A DNA stretch of 64,000 nucleotides from Verrucomicrobiota bacterium. Its GTDB lineage: Bacteria; Verrucomicrobiota; Verrucomicrobiia; Limisphaerales; JAFGQR01. A program made the translations under genes and the position numbers. Positions 1-8,245 of this stretch are shown one piece after another. The first letter of the stretch is position 1. Every line of letters begins with the position of its first letter. The notes beneath the pieces were generated by a model. The model saw nothing but the letters and a program-made list of their open reading frames with translations, did not search any database and had not been told where the DNA came from. Location: contig JAFGQR010000022.1 in NCBI GenBank assembly GCA_016935555.1, forward strand, positions 1-64,000, written 5' to 3'.

Positions 1-66
1 GGGGGGGGGGGGGTGGGGGGGGGGGGGGGGGGGGGGGGTTGGGGGGGTGGGGGGGGAGGGGTTGAG
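1..66. repeat. G-rich low-complexity tract at the window edge
   Basis: The first 66 bases are almost pure G, with runs of 13 and 25 G broken by single T or A residues. No gene can be read here. Bases 67-167 remain G-rich and hold only the 3' flank of the minus-strand lipoprotein gene ending at 168. It may be a true G-tract or a sequencing or assembly artefact at a contig end; the sequence alone cannot decide. Confidence 0.8.
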
Positions 67-167
67 GTTCCGTGGTGGCCGGTGGGGGTGGGCATGGGGG
101 GAAGCTAGGGCGGAAGGCGCGCGGCTCACAAGTTCAAAGCGTCACGGGGCGAGTGAGTGGCGTGGTG

Positions 168-1103
168 TCACGGCGCGGGTTTCACACACCGGAAGCCGTA
201 GGCGTCGGCGCCGAAGCAGGCGTCGGCGAAGCGGGGGTTTTCGCTGTGGCGTGCGGAGCTGCGGCAGGCGTCGGCGCTGGAGCGCCAGCTGCCGCCGCGC
301 AGGACGCGCCGGTCGCCGCGGGTGGGGCCGCGGGGGTTGTCGGGTTGGGCCTGGGCGTAGGCGGTATTGTGATAGATGTCCTGGCACCATTCGGCGACGT
401 TGCCGTGCATGTCATGGAGTCCCCACGCGTTGGCCGGCTTTTGGCCGACCGGGTGGGTGGTCTGGCCGGCATTGGCTTTGAACCACGCCACGCGCCGGAG
501 CCGGGCCGGGTCGTCGCCGCAGGCGTATTTCGTGGTCGTGCCGGCGCGGCAGGCGAATTCCCACTCGGCTTCGGTGGGGAGGCGGTAGCCGTTGGCGGCG
601 AAGTTGCACGCGAGGGTATTGGGGTCATAGCAGGGCTGGAGGCCTTCCTTGAGGGAGCGCAGGTTGCAGTAGAGAACGGCGTGGTACCAGTCCACCTGCT
701 CCACCGGCCTGTCGGGCGCCTTCGACTTGGAGGGATTCTTCCGCGTCAGGCGCTCATACGCCTGCTGCGTGACTTCGCACGTATCCATCATGAACGCGCG
801 GACCCGGACCGGGTGTGCGGGTTGTTCGTCCGGGTCGCCGGTGTTGTCGCCCATAACGAACTGGCCTGCGGGCAGGAGGACCATGTTGAGGCCGGACGGC
901 GTGGGAAGGATCGGGGGTGAGGATGTGGGAGGTTGGGCAGTCGGGGCGGGCGGGCGGCTTTGGCCGCAGCCGCTCAGGAGGAGGATTGCGAGGGGGAACA
1001 GGAGCGTGGTGCCGGGCCGGCGGTTCGAGCGGCGCGCTGGGCTTGGGGTGTTGGGGTGGCGCGTTTGGGGTGGGGCGATGTCATCAATGTCTGGGCGCTT
1101 CAT
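168..1103 (-). CDS. FGE-sulfatase (SUMF1)-like lipoprotein
   Basis: This 311-residue protein has a formylglycine-generating-enzyme/sulfatase-modifying-factor fold. The N-terminal third carries a hydrophobic stretch ending in LLLSGCG, a lipobox, so it is probably a lipoprotein outside the cytoplasm. Family signatures follow in order: MVLLPAGQFVMGDN, a TQQAYERL stretch, YRLPTEAEWEFACRAG, HDMHGNVAEWCQD, VLRGGSW and a final GFRC. The paired catalytic cysteines of true FGE are not evident: the matching stretch reads SADACRSSARHSENP. I therefore favour a non-enzymatic or ligand-binding member over a sulfatase activator. The ATG at 1103 lies just before the lipoprotein signal and overlaps the upstream gene by 20 bp, making this the last gene of a four-gene cluster. 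Confidence 0.85.
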   Translation of the reverse strand: MKRPDIDDIAPPQTRHPNTPSPARRSNRRPGTTLLFPLAILLLSGCGQSRPPAPTAQPPTSSPPILPTPSGLNMVLLPAGQFVMGDNTGDPDEQPAHPVRVRAFMMDTCEVTQQAYERLTRKNPSKSKAPDRPVEQVDWYHAVLYCNLRSLKEGLQPCYDPNTLACNFAANGYRLPTEAEWEFACRAGTTTKYACGDDPARLRRVAWFKANAGQTTHPVGQKPANAWGLHDMHGNVAEWCQDIYHNTAYAQAQPDNPRGPTRGDRRVLRGGSWRSSADACRSSARHSENPRFADACFGADAYGFRCVKPAP

Positions 1104-2970
1104 AGCTGGTGGGGTTGCGCAACATCTGCTGGGTGCGGCGGCGCAGTTCCCTGGCGATGGGGGCGGTCTTGGGGTTGGCGGCCATGGCGAGGCCGGCGCG
1201 TTGCCGGAGGATTTTGACCACCATGCGGCATTCGCCGACGAGTTCGTCCTGGTTGCCGCCGATGTCGACGAGGGCAGCGGTGATCCGTTTGCACCGTGCC
1301 GTGGAGTCCTCGCTTTCGTCATCCACGAGCCGGGTGCGGAATTCTTCGACGAGCCGGGTGGCGTATTCGGGTGTTTTGATGGCGTCGCGGCGTTTTGCCA
1401 CGTAGCCGTCCATCAGCCCGAGGACGTCCTGCATGTCCCGAATCCAACCCGCAAGCTCCGGCTGGGCGGTTTTCTGCCGCTCGAGGTCGGCGGCCAGCGC
1501 GCGGCCGAAGGCGAGGTAGTCTTCGATGCGGGTTCGGATGTGGCGGACGAAGGCGATGACTTCGTCGAGGGTTTGCAGCACCACGGCGCGTTTTTCCTTT
1601 TGTTGCCGTTTGGCGTAGATCCCGTCCAGGATGGTGCGCGAGGCGCACGTGGGCCGGCCTGCGGACGTTTTTTTCTGGCCTTCGACATCGAGGACATACT
1701 CGCAGGGGCCGATCCCCAGGGTGGCGCGCATGACATCGACGACGGTGAAGGCATCGAGGGGGGTTGTGTCCAGGCGGGTGATGGGATAGAGGAGCGCCGG
1801 TCCGGCGAAGCGCACGCCCTTTTTGAGGGGCTGAAGGTGGCCTGCGCCTTCGCGGTCGATCCAGCAGGGATACTGGAAGCGGCCGAGGACGGTGGTCCAG
1901 CGGGTTCGGCCTTCGTGTTGCCAGTCGGTGTTGCCGAAGGCTTCGGCCTGGCCGTACCAGCCGTGTTTCACATACATGCCGTCGGGGCGCTGGGTGATCA
2001 TTTCCCAGCTGTCGGTGAGCTGGTCGGCGCGCCGCCAGTCGACACGCCAGTGCGCCGCGAATGGCGCCCGCCAGTCCAGGCGCAGGATCTTGTCCGCATC
2101 GGTCTCGGCGACGTCGCGGTGGTGCCAGATGCCGGGCGCGTCGAGCAGGGCCACCCAGGCGGCGCCCCGGGGCGCGTAAGCGATGTCCGAACTGGCGATG
2201 GTCCGGGCGTGGTCGGGGCCGTCGAGCCGAAGGCGGATGTCCTCCCTGGCGGGATGCCACACGACCATGGCGATGGCCTCGCCGCGGCCGAGGAGGTGCA
2301 ACAGGAAATTCTCGCCGGGCAGCTCGGCCTGGGCGGCGCCGACCGACGCGGCGTCGAGCACCATGTCGTCGGCGAAGAAATCCGGCAGCACCGCGAACCG
2401 GCAGGGCGCCACCACCCTGAGCGCACGCGCCCCCGAACGCGGCTCGGTCCGGACGAACACCTGGCCCGGGTTCAGTGCGTAGGCGAGCGTGAGCGTGGCG
2501 CCTGCAGTCGTGTGGAAGGTGGCGTCCACGGCCACGCCGCCCGGGGAGTTTTCGAGAATGGCCAGGGACGCGAGGGACGCAGCCGGAGCGTCAGCCACCG
2601 CCAACAATTCCGCGCGCCGCACCGCGCCCGCGGGGGTTAGCGCGTGCAACTCCGCGCCGCGTCCGGCTTGGCGCAGGACCAGTGCGATGCGGCCGTTAAC
2701 GGCCACGGCGTCGCCGCGGAAGGCGTGCCGGGTCTGGTCTTCGGGCACGGGGGTCCAGGCTTCCTGGCGTGCGAGCGCCTCCGCGGTGAGCGGCGCTGTC
2801 GCGCGCGTGCCGGTGTCGAAAAGGCGCACTGCCATCTCCGCCCGGCCCGTCAGGGCAAGCAGCGTTGCCAGCATGACGAAGGCGCGGAGGGCCGGCGCGC
2901 GGCGGTTGGCGCGGGGCGTGCCCCGTGGCGGGGGCGGAACGGGTGCGACAAGGTCGAAAGAGTGGATCAC
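1084..2970 (-). CDS. Secreted protein of unknown function, paralogue of the upstream gene
   Basis: This 628-residue protein belongs to no family I recognise. An N-terminal hydrophobic stretch (FVMLATLLALTG) suggests export. The body looks rich in beta structure and the last 200 residues look helical. It shares landmarks in the same order with the protein encoded at 2967-4712: RLFDT near the start, PDFFADDMV, LPGENFLLHLL followed by AIAMVVW, and TLGIGPCEYVLDVEG. The two are clearly paralogues. The start is a GTG at 2970 that overlaps the upstream stop codon by four bases (GTGA), so translation is probably coupled. A role with the neighbouring TolB-like propeller and FGE-like lipoprotein at the cell envelope is plausible but inferred only from linkage. 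Confidence 0.8.
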   Translation of the reverse strand: MIHSFDLVAPVPPPPRGTPRANRRAPALRAFVMLATLLALTGRAEMAVRLFDTGTRATAPLTAEALARQEAWTPVPEDQTRHAFRGDAVAVNGRIALVLRQAGRGAELHALTPAGAVRRAELLAVADAPAASLASLAILENSPGGVAVDATFHTTAGATLTLAYALNPGQVFVRTEPRSGARALRVVAPCRFAVLPDFFADDMVLDAASVGAAQAELPGENFLLHLLGRGEAIAMVVWHPAREDIRLRLDGPDHARTIASSDIAYAPRGAAWVALLDAPGIWHHRDVAETDADKILRLDWRAPFAAHWRVDWRRADQLTDSWEMITQRPDGMYVKHGWYGQAEAFGNTDWQHEGRTRWTTVLGRFQYPCWIDREGAGHLQPLKKGVRFAGPALLYPITRLDTTPLDAFTVVDVMRATLGIGPCEYVLDVEGQKKTSAGRPTCASRTILDGIYAKRQQKEKRAVVLQTLDEVIAFVRHIRTRIEDYLAFGRALAADLERQKTAQPELAGWIRDMQDVLGLMDGYVAKRRDAIKTPEYATRLVEEFRTRLVDDESEDSTARCKRITAALVDIGGNQDELVGECRMVVKILRQRAGLAMAANPKTAPIARELRRRTQQMLRNPTSYEAPRH

Positions 2971-4712
2971 GAGGGCGGGTCTCCTGTGGGTTCTGCGGTT
3001 TTGGGTTGTGTTTGCAGCATCTGTTCCGCGAGGCGCCGGACTTCCGAGGCCAGGCTTGTTCCGGGAGCCGCATTTTCCAGGATGGTTTGGGCCTGGGCGC
3101 GCAGGCGGCGCGTGCTCATTCGGCTGGTGGCCAGGGTGCGGTCCTGGGTTGCGCCGAGGGAGCGCAACTGGCTGGCGAGGTGTTGGCAGAGGGGCAGGGC
3201 GTTGGTTTGGCCGATCAGGGCGGCCACGTGGGACGCCCAGTGCCGGGCCTGTTCCGGAGCGGCGGACGGTGCCAATCCGGGGGCGAGGCAGCGGTCGAGA
3301 TCATTCAGGATGGAGAGGAAGGGGGTTGTGTGGCCGGCGTGCGGGTGGCGGGCGAGGTGCTGGCGAAGCCGGGCGGCGAAGGCGGCGTAGCGCCGCAGGT
3401 TGGCGTGGGCTGCGGCGACATGTTGGCGCATGCGGGCGAGGCGATCTCGAATGTCGTCGGAGGCCTGTTGTGCTTTGCCGGCTGCGAACTGTTGTTCGAT
3501 CCAGGTCATCACGCTGTGGGGGGTGGGATCCCCCTGTGCCGACAGCCCCTCGCATGCGAGGATGTATTGGCAGGGGCCGACCCCCAGCGTGTTGCGGAGG
3601 ACATCGGTGGGACACAAGACGGTCAGCGGCGTGGCCGGGGCGCGGTCGATGGGATAGACCACCAGCGGGCCGGCGGCGGCGGTGGTCATGAGCTGGCAGT
3701 CCCAGGATTCGGCGACTCCGTTCGCGCGCGGCCGGCTGCACCGCCATTTCGCCGGAAAGGGCGGCTGCCAGGGGCGGCTGTCCCGGGGGACGCTCGCATG
3801 CCACAGATTCCGCCCTTCGAGCAACGCCAGCCAGATGCGGTTGCCGCTGCGACAACGAATCCGCTGAGAGACGGAAGGAGGGGGTTTTCGGGCGGGGGGG
3901 CGGGGTTCTGCGTGTGTGGACCGGGTCGGGCCGGCGGGCGCGCCGCCGGGCGGGGTGAGCCACACATCCTGTTCGTTTGACTGCCAAACGGCCATCAGGA
4001 TGGCATCGCCGCCGTCGAGGAGGTTGAGGAGCAGGTTTTCGGCGGGAAGGCACAGGAGCGCTTTGGCTCCGGGGGCGTCGGGCGCGGACATGGCGCGGTG
4101 CTGGCCCTGGGGTGACCCGTCATCCGCGGTGATGACCATGTCGTCGCCGAAATAATCGGGCACGACGACGTGGCGGGCCGCGGATTCGAGGTGGACGAAG
4201 GTGGCGCCTTGGCCGGGTTGGATTTCGAGCATGGGTTCGCCGGCGGTGAGGCGGAACGTGAGGGTGGCCTGGGCAGGGGCGGGGGTGGTGGCGGAGAGCG
4301 CCACGGTGCCGGCGTTGTTTTCGACGATTTTCAGCGAGGCGATGGGCGCGAGTCGGACCAGGGCGCGGTGCTGCCAGCCGGCCGGGGTGATGGCAAAGAC
4401 GTCGGCGCCGGGTCCGCGTGGGCGGAGGACCACGGCGATTGTGTCGTTGCGCAGGAGGGCGTCGCCGGTGAACGCATGATCCAGTATTTCTTCGGCGACC
4501 AAGCTGGCGTGGGGCGGCTGGGCGGCCGACGGCTGGGGGCGGGGTTGGGAGGAAGCGATGCGGGTGTCGAAGAGCCGGGTGAAGGGGGTGTCGTCCTGGG
4601 CCGCCGATGGCAGGATTGCGAGGCCGGCCAGGATCCACGGAAGGCAAACGGGGGTTGTCGGCCGCCGGGATTGCCGGGTCCCAGCAGGCGGCGAGTAATC
4701 GGATGCGTTCAT
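2967..4712 (-). CDS. Secreted protein of unknown function, paralogue of the downstream gene
   Basis: This 581-residue protein is a diverged copy of the one encoded at 1084-2970. The signal-like N-terminus (PWILAGLAILPSAAQ) is followed by RLFDT, PDYFGDDMVITA, LPAENLLLNLL, ILMAVW and TLGVGPCQYILACEG at matching relative positions. The C-terminal third is helical and rich in Ala, Arg and Gln. A proline/arginine-rich insert (EPRPPARKPPPS) in the middle is absent from the paralogue. The ATG at 4712 overlaps the TolB-like gene stop by four bases (ATGA), which fixes the start although the frame stays open further upstream. I cannot assign a function; a beta-sandwich sugar-binding or processing role is possible but unsupported. 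Confidence 0.8.
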   Translation of the reverse strand: MNASDYSPPAGTRQSRRPTTPVCLPWILAGLAILPSAAQDDTPFTRLFDTRIASSQPRPQPSAAQPPHASLVAEEILDHAFTGDALLRNDTIAVVLRPRGPGADVFAITPAGWQHRALVRLAPIASLKIVENNAGTVALSATTPAPAQATLTFRLTAGEPMLEIQPGQGATFVHLESAARHVVVPDYFGDDMVITADDGSPQGQHRAMSAPDAPGAKALLCLPAENLLLNLLDGGDAILMAVWQSNEQDVWLTPPGGAPAGPTRSTHAEPRPPARKPPPSVSQRIRCRSGNRIWLALLEGRNLWHASVPRDSRPWQPPFPAKWRCSRPRANGVAESWDCQLMTTAAAGPLVVYPIDRAPATPLTVLCPTDVLRNTLGVGPCQYILACEGLSAQGDPTPHSVMTWIEQQFAAGKAQQASDDIRDRLARMRQHVAAAHANLRRYAAFAARLRQHLARHPHAGHTTPFLSILNDLDRCLAPGLAPSAAPEQARHWASHVAALIGQTNALPLCQHLASQLRSLGATQDRTLATSRMSTRRLRAQAQTILENAAPGTSLASEVRRLAEQMLQTQPKTAEPTGDPPS

Positions 4713-5569
4713 CTCCAATCCGGGTGCAGATCCGAGCCGCCGCGGGTGAGTTGGCGGGGGGAGCCGCCGGCGGCGGGGATGAGGTAGAGTTCCCACGGGC
4801 CGTGCTCCGAGGCGCCCTGGCAGAAGACGATTCTTGTGCCGTCGGGGCTGAAGCGGGCATAGCGTTGGACGCCGCCGAAATAAGTGACCAGGCGGTTCCG
4901 GGTGCCGTCGGGGCTGAGGGTTCCGATGTGTGTTTCGGTTTCGTAGACGAGGCGGGTGCCGTCTGGGGACCAATGGGGTTCGCAGGCGCCCTGTTTGTCA
5001 TAGACCTTCAGCGGCCGGCCGCCGTTGGCGGGCACGATGTAGAGTCCGTTGCCGGCGTTCCACCGGGCGGCGAACGCGACGGACTTGCCGTCCGGACTCC
5101 ACGCCGGGCCGGAGCAATGGGGCCAGTCTGCGGGCGTGAGGATCGTTTCGGTGCCGCTGGCCAGGTGGCGTGTGAGGATGCGTTCGGCGCGGCGCAGCAC
5201 AATCGATGCGCCGTCGGGGGCCCATTCGGCCTGGTCGCCATCGCATAGCCGCTCCGGCGCGGTGCCGTCCGCCCGCATCCGCCAGATGCAGGTTTTTCCG
5301 TCGCGTGTGGAGGTGAACAGGATGTGTTTGGCGTCCGGGCTGAACACGGGGTCGACGTCTTGGCCGCGGGTGTCCCGGGGGGCGAGCGGTTTCAAGCCGG
5401 AGCCGTCGGTGTTGACGATCCAGAGGCGCCAGGCGGAGGAGCGGTTGCTGGAAAACACGATCCGGCCCGGGGCGGGTTCGGCGGCTTGGGTTGGGGGGTG
5501 GGATGCGCAGGCAGCGGCGACGAGGCTGGCGGCCAGGGCGAGGGGGTGTTTGGGGAGGGCCACGTTCAT
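4709..5569 (-). CDS. TolB-like beta-propeller (PD40) exported protein
   Basis: This 286-residue protein has an Ala-rich N-terminal export signal ending near QAAEPAP, followed by about six repeats of the PD40/TolB type. The repeats are visible as DPVFSPDAKHILFTS, GPAWSPDGKSVAFAA, EPHWSPDGTRLVYET and ARFSPDGTRIVFCQ, each with the W/F-SPDG core of a propeller blade. It is shorter than Pal-associated TolB and lacks an evident N-terminal TolB domain, so it is better called TolB-like. It is the first gene of the overlapping four-gene cluster and may be the soluble periplasmic partner of the three exported proteins that follow. Confidence 0.85.
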   Translation of the reverse strand: MNVALPKHPLALAASLVAAACASHPPTQAAEPAPGRIVFSSNRSSAWRLWIVNTDGSGLKPLAPRDTRGQDVDPVFSPDAKHILFTSTRDGKTCIWRMRADGTAPERLCDGDQAEWAPDGASIVLRRAERILTRHLASGTETILTPADWPHCSGPAWSPDGKSVAFAARWNAGNGLYIVPANGGRPLKVYDKQGACEPHWSPDGTRLVYETETHIGTLSPDGTRNRLVTYFGGVQRYARFSPDGTRIVFCQGASEHGPWELYLIPAAGGSPRQLTRGGSDLHPDWR

Positions 5570-5662
5570 GGCATTGCGAGGCGGGGCGCGCCATTTCCGG
5601 CGGGCTGGCGCGGGGAGGCGGCGCGGGGAGGGGGCATGGGGGCCCGGCGACGGGTTATAGGG

Positions 5663-7783
5663 TCAAGGGGCTGGGGTGACGGGGGCGGGGTTTGGGAGGG
5701 TGTTGGGCAGGTGGAGGCTGGAGTGGTTGGGGTGTTTGGCGGTTATGGGGTGGGGCGGCTGGAGGAGGAGTTGGCGGAAGGTGGCGAGAGCGAGGAGGGG
5801 GAAGGTATTGCGGTACATGTCGTATTTCAGGTAGAAGACTTTGGGGAAACCGGTGCCGGTGGTTTCGTCTTCGTTCCAGGAGCCGTCGGGGTTTTGGGAG
5901 CGGATGAGGTAATCGAGGCCGCGTTGGATGCTGGGGCGGTGGGGGTCGCCGAAGGTGCAGAGGCCCATGAGGGCCCAGGCGGTTTGGGAGGCGGTGCTGG
6001 GGCCCTGGCCTTTGAAGACGGGGTCTTCGTAGGTGTCGCAGCGTTCGCCCCAGCCGCCGTCGGGCTGCTGGACGCTTTCGAGCCAGTCACGGGCTTTGAG
6101 GAGCCAGGGTTCGTTCATGGGGTATTGGATGGCATGGAGTCCGCGGAGGGTTTGCCAGGTGCCGTAGATGTAGTTCACGCCCCAGCGTCCGTACCAGGAG
6201 CCGTCGGGTTCCTGTTGGGCGCGGAGGAATTGGAGGGCTTTTTGGATTTGGGGGTGGTGGAGGGGGTAATGTTCGCGGCCGAGGACTTCGAGGATGCGGG
6301 CGGTGATATCGGCGCATTCGGGGTCGAGCATGGCGTTATGGTCGGCGAAGGGCACCTTGGTGAGGATATTTTTGGTGCAGTCCTTGTCGAAGGCCGCCCA
6401 TCCGCCGTCCTTGCACTGGAAGGTGAGCATCCAGTTCAGGCCGCGGCGGAACGCGGCGTCGCGGCGTTGCGGGGTGGGGGTGGGGATGAGCCGGAGGGCC
6501 AGCAGGACCATGGCGGTGTCGTCGATGTCCGGGTTCCATTTGTTTTCGAACTCGAACACCCAGCCGCTGGGCTCGACGGGGGTGGGGTTCTTGTATTGCC
6601 AGTCGCCGCGGAACCGGATTTCCTTGTCGAGCAACCAGGAGGCGGCGTGCTGGAGCTGGGGGTGGTCGGCGGGGAGGCCCGATTCGCGGAGGGCGATGGC
6701 GGCGATGGCGGTATCCCAGACGGGGGACAGGCAGGGTTCGATCCAGAAGGCGTCGGCGGTTTCGTGGGCGTGCATCATGAGTTGCCGTTCGACTTCCAGC
6801 ACATGGGGGTTGTCGTCGGGGTAGCCCAGGGCCTTGAGGGCGATGAGGGAGTTGAGGATGCCGGGGAAGATGGCGGCGAGGCCGTTGGATCCTTCGAAGC
6901 GTTCGAGCATCCACTGCTCGGCTTTTTTCAGGGCGCGCTTTCGGAACGGGTGGATTCCGGCCTGGGCCCAGAGTTCGGCGAACTTGTGGAGTTTGTCGAG
7001 GGCGAGGAAGAAGTTGCGCCAGGTCAGGAATTGCGGATCGCGGGCGAGGGTGACGTTGCGTTCGTGGAAGCCTTCGGGATAGAGTTCGTCGAGGGTGACG
7101 CTGGGGGTGAGGGGGCGAGTGGGTTTGAAGTGATTGATGATAGCCAGGGGCACGAGCATGGCGCGGGACCAGTTGCTCATCTCCCAGAAGTTGACGTGAA
7201 ACCACTTGCCGATGAGGAGCACTTCGACGGGGATGGTGGGCACATAGGTCCACGGGTATAATCCCAGCAGCGCCAGGTAGAGCTTGGAAAAGGTGTTCAT
7301 CCGCGGCACCCCGCCCAAGCGGAGGGCCACGGACCGGGCCCTGAGCATGCGCGGGTCGGTGACGGGGATGCCGGCCAGCTTCAGGGCGAGATAGGCTTTG
7401 ATGGTGGCGTTGACTTCGGCCGGTCCGCCGTAATAGATGTTCCAGCCCCCGTCGGGCAATTGGAGCGACCACAGGTGGTTGACGGCTTTGCGCTGCCATG
7501 TCGGGTCCACCTTCCCATCCCAGTGCCGGTAGGCGATCAGGTCCGACACCAGGGTGGAATCGACGATGAGTTCGCCGACCCAATAGCCTTCGGAATTTTG
7601 TTGGCCCAGCAGGTAGGACTGCGACCGCCGGATGGCGGTCTCCAGGGGATATTGGGGGATGTCGCTGGAGGAAGTTCGGGTTTCGGGCGGCTGCCTCTGT
7701 TGCCGCCACTCATCAACTGGTGTCGTTGACACGAATGCGACTGTGCGAGGCGGGAGCGAATGCTGTAAAGGTTTTTTTTCCAT
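5663..7783 (-). CDS. shc: Squalene-hopene cyclase
   Basis: This 706-residue enzyme should cyclise squalene to hopene or diplopterol for hopanoid membrane lipids. It has the full length of the family and the expected QW-type repeats (LPDGGWNIYYGGP, FQCKDGGWAAFDKDC, QEPDGSWYGRWGVNYIYG, QQPDGGWGERCDTYEDP, QNPDGSWNEDETTGTGFPK). The catalytic DXDD box, NPDIDDTAMV, lies near residue 420. The GTWQTLRG and PSTASQTAWALMG stretches are also typical. ATG at 7783 is used; an in-frame TTG lies two codons earlier. No squalene synthesis genes (hpnC/D/E) are adjacent, so the pathway must be encoded elsewhere. The last 30 residues are a proline-rich tail beyond the usual end. Confidence 0.97.
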   Translation of the reverse strand: MEKKPLQHSLPPRTVAFVSTTPVDEWRQQRQPPETRTSSSDIPQYPLETAIRRSQSYLLGQQNSEGYWVGELIVDSTLVSDLIAYRHWDGKVDPTWQRKAVNHLWSLQLPDGGWNIYYGGPAEVNATIKAYLALKLAGIPVTDPRMLRARSVALRLGGVPRMNTFSKLYLALLGLYPWTYVPTIPVEVLLIGKWFHVNFWEMSNWSRAMLVPLAIINHFKPTRPLTPSVTLDELYPEGFHERNVTLARDPQFLTWRNFFLALDKLHKFAELWAQAGIHPFRKRALKKAEQWMLERFEGSNGLAAIFPGILNSLIALKALGYPDDNPHVLEVERQLMMHAHETADAFWIEPCLSPVWDTAIAAIALRESGLPADHPQLQHAASWLLDKEIRFRGDWQYKNPTPVEPSGWVFEFENKWNPDIDDTAMVLLALRLIPTPTPQRRDAAFRRGLNWMLTFQCKDGGWAAFDKDCTKNILTKVPFADHNAMLDPECADITARILEVLGREHYPLHHPQIQKALQFLRAQQEPDGSWYGRWGVNYIYGTWQTLRGLHAIQYPMNEPWLLKARDWLESVQQPDGGWGERCDTYEDPVFKGQGPSTASQTAWALMGLCTFGDPHRPSIQRGLDYLIRSQNPDGSWNEDETTGTGFPKVFYLKYDMYRNTFPLLALATFRQLLLQPPHPITAKHPNHSSLHLPNTLPNPAPVTPAP

Positions 7784-7859
7784 GGGCAAAAGTCCAACAG
7801 GCGGGTTCGGGCGGCGGGCGCCAAGGAGGTGGGGATGGGGAATCCCGCCGTGAGGTATT

Positions 7860-8039
7860 TCAGTCCGCCACCCGAATCAAAGAGCTTCCCCGGGAAAGGG
7901 GGGGGCCGGCTCCTTTGCGGTCGCGGCGAGCACGGAGCGTGTCTTGTGCAATCGCGGCGATCCACCCTGCGAGCAACGCGTTCTTTTCGACTCGGACGTC
8001 GGCAACAGCCTGTCGTCGTTGTTCCCGCACGGATTCCAT
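7860..8039 (-). CDS. Possible small basic protein upstream of shc
   Basis: An ATG at 8039 opens a 59-residue frame whose composition looks protein-like: a charged N-terminal helix (MESVREQRRQAVADVRVEK), an Ala/Ile-rich middle and an Arg/Lys-rich end. It reads in the same direction as shc and ends 76 bp before the shc start. I recognise no family and see no clear ribosome binding site. It is reported because it fills an otherwise gene-free stretch, but chance is a real alternative at this GC content. Confidence 0.25.
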   Translation of the reverse strand: MESVREQRRQAVADVRVEKNALLAGWIAAIAQDTLRARRDRKGAGPPLSRGSSLIRVAD

Positions 8040-8208
8040 TGTAACTCGTGATTTGGCACGGGCGCATCGTAGTCGAACCCCGCGCCAATGCAAGCCCTGG
8101 ACGGGGCGGATTGGGGTGGGCGTGCGGCGTTCGGGTGCGCGCAGGGGCCGAGGCGCGGGGGTGGAGTGGGAGGTTGGCGGCGGCGGGTTTTTGAGGCGGG
8201 TTTTTGTT

Positions 8209-8237
8209 TTGACACAGGCGTCGTTCTTCCGTGCAAT
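8209..8237 (+). promoter_or_regulatory. Promoter for the Tat-exported oxidoreductase gene
   Basis: A consensus -35 box TTGACA (8209-8214) is followed after exactly 17 bases by TGCAAT (8232-8237), four of six matches to the -10 consensus. The predicted start of transcription, about 8244, is at or just before the ATG at 8246, so the mRNA would be nearly leaderless. This favours the ATG over the in-frame GTG at 8231, which lies inside the promoter. Confidence 0.5.
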
Positions 8238-8245
8238 TCGGTCGC

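Larger units (their letters stand above)
7784..8245. other. Intergenic region between shc and the Gfo/Idh/MocA gene
   Basis: These 462 bases separate two divergently transcribed genes. Apart from the doubtful 59-codon frame and the promoter at 8209-8237 listed separately, there is a G-rich stretch around 8100-8200 and an eight-G run near 7900. I see no tRNA, terminator or long repeat. Confidence 0.5.

Noticed and set aside
5324..7261. Plus-strand frame opposite squalene-hopene cyclase
   Set aside because: It is an antisense shadow; the minus strand encodes a full-length cyclase with DXDD and QW motifs.
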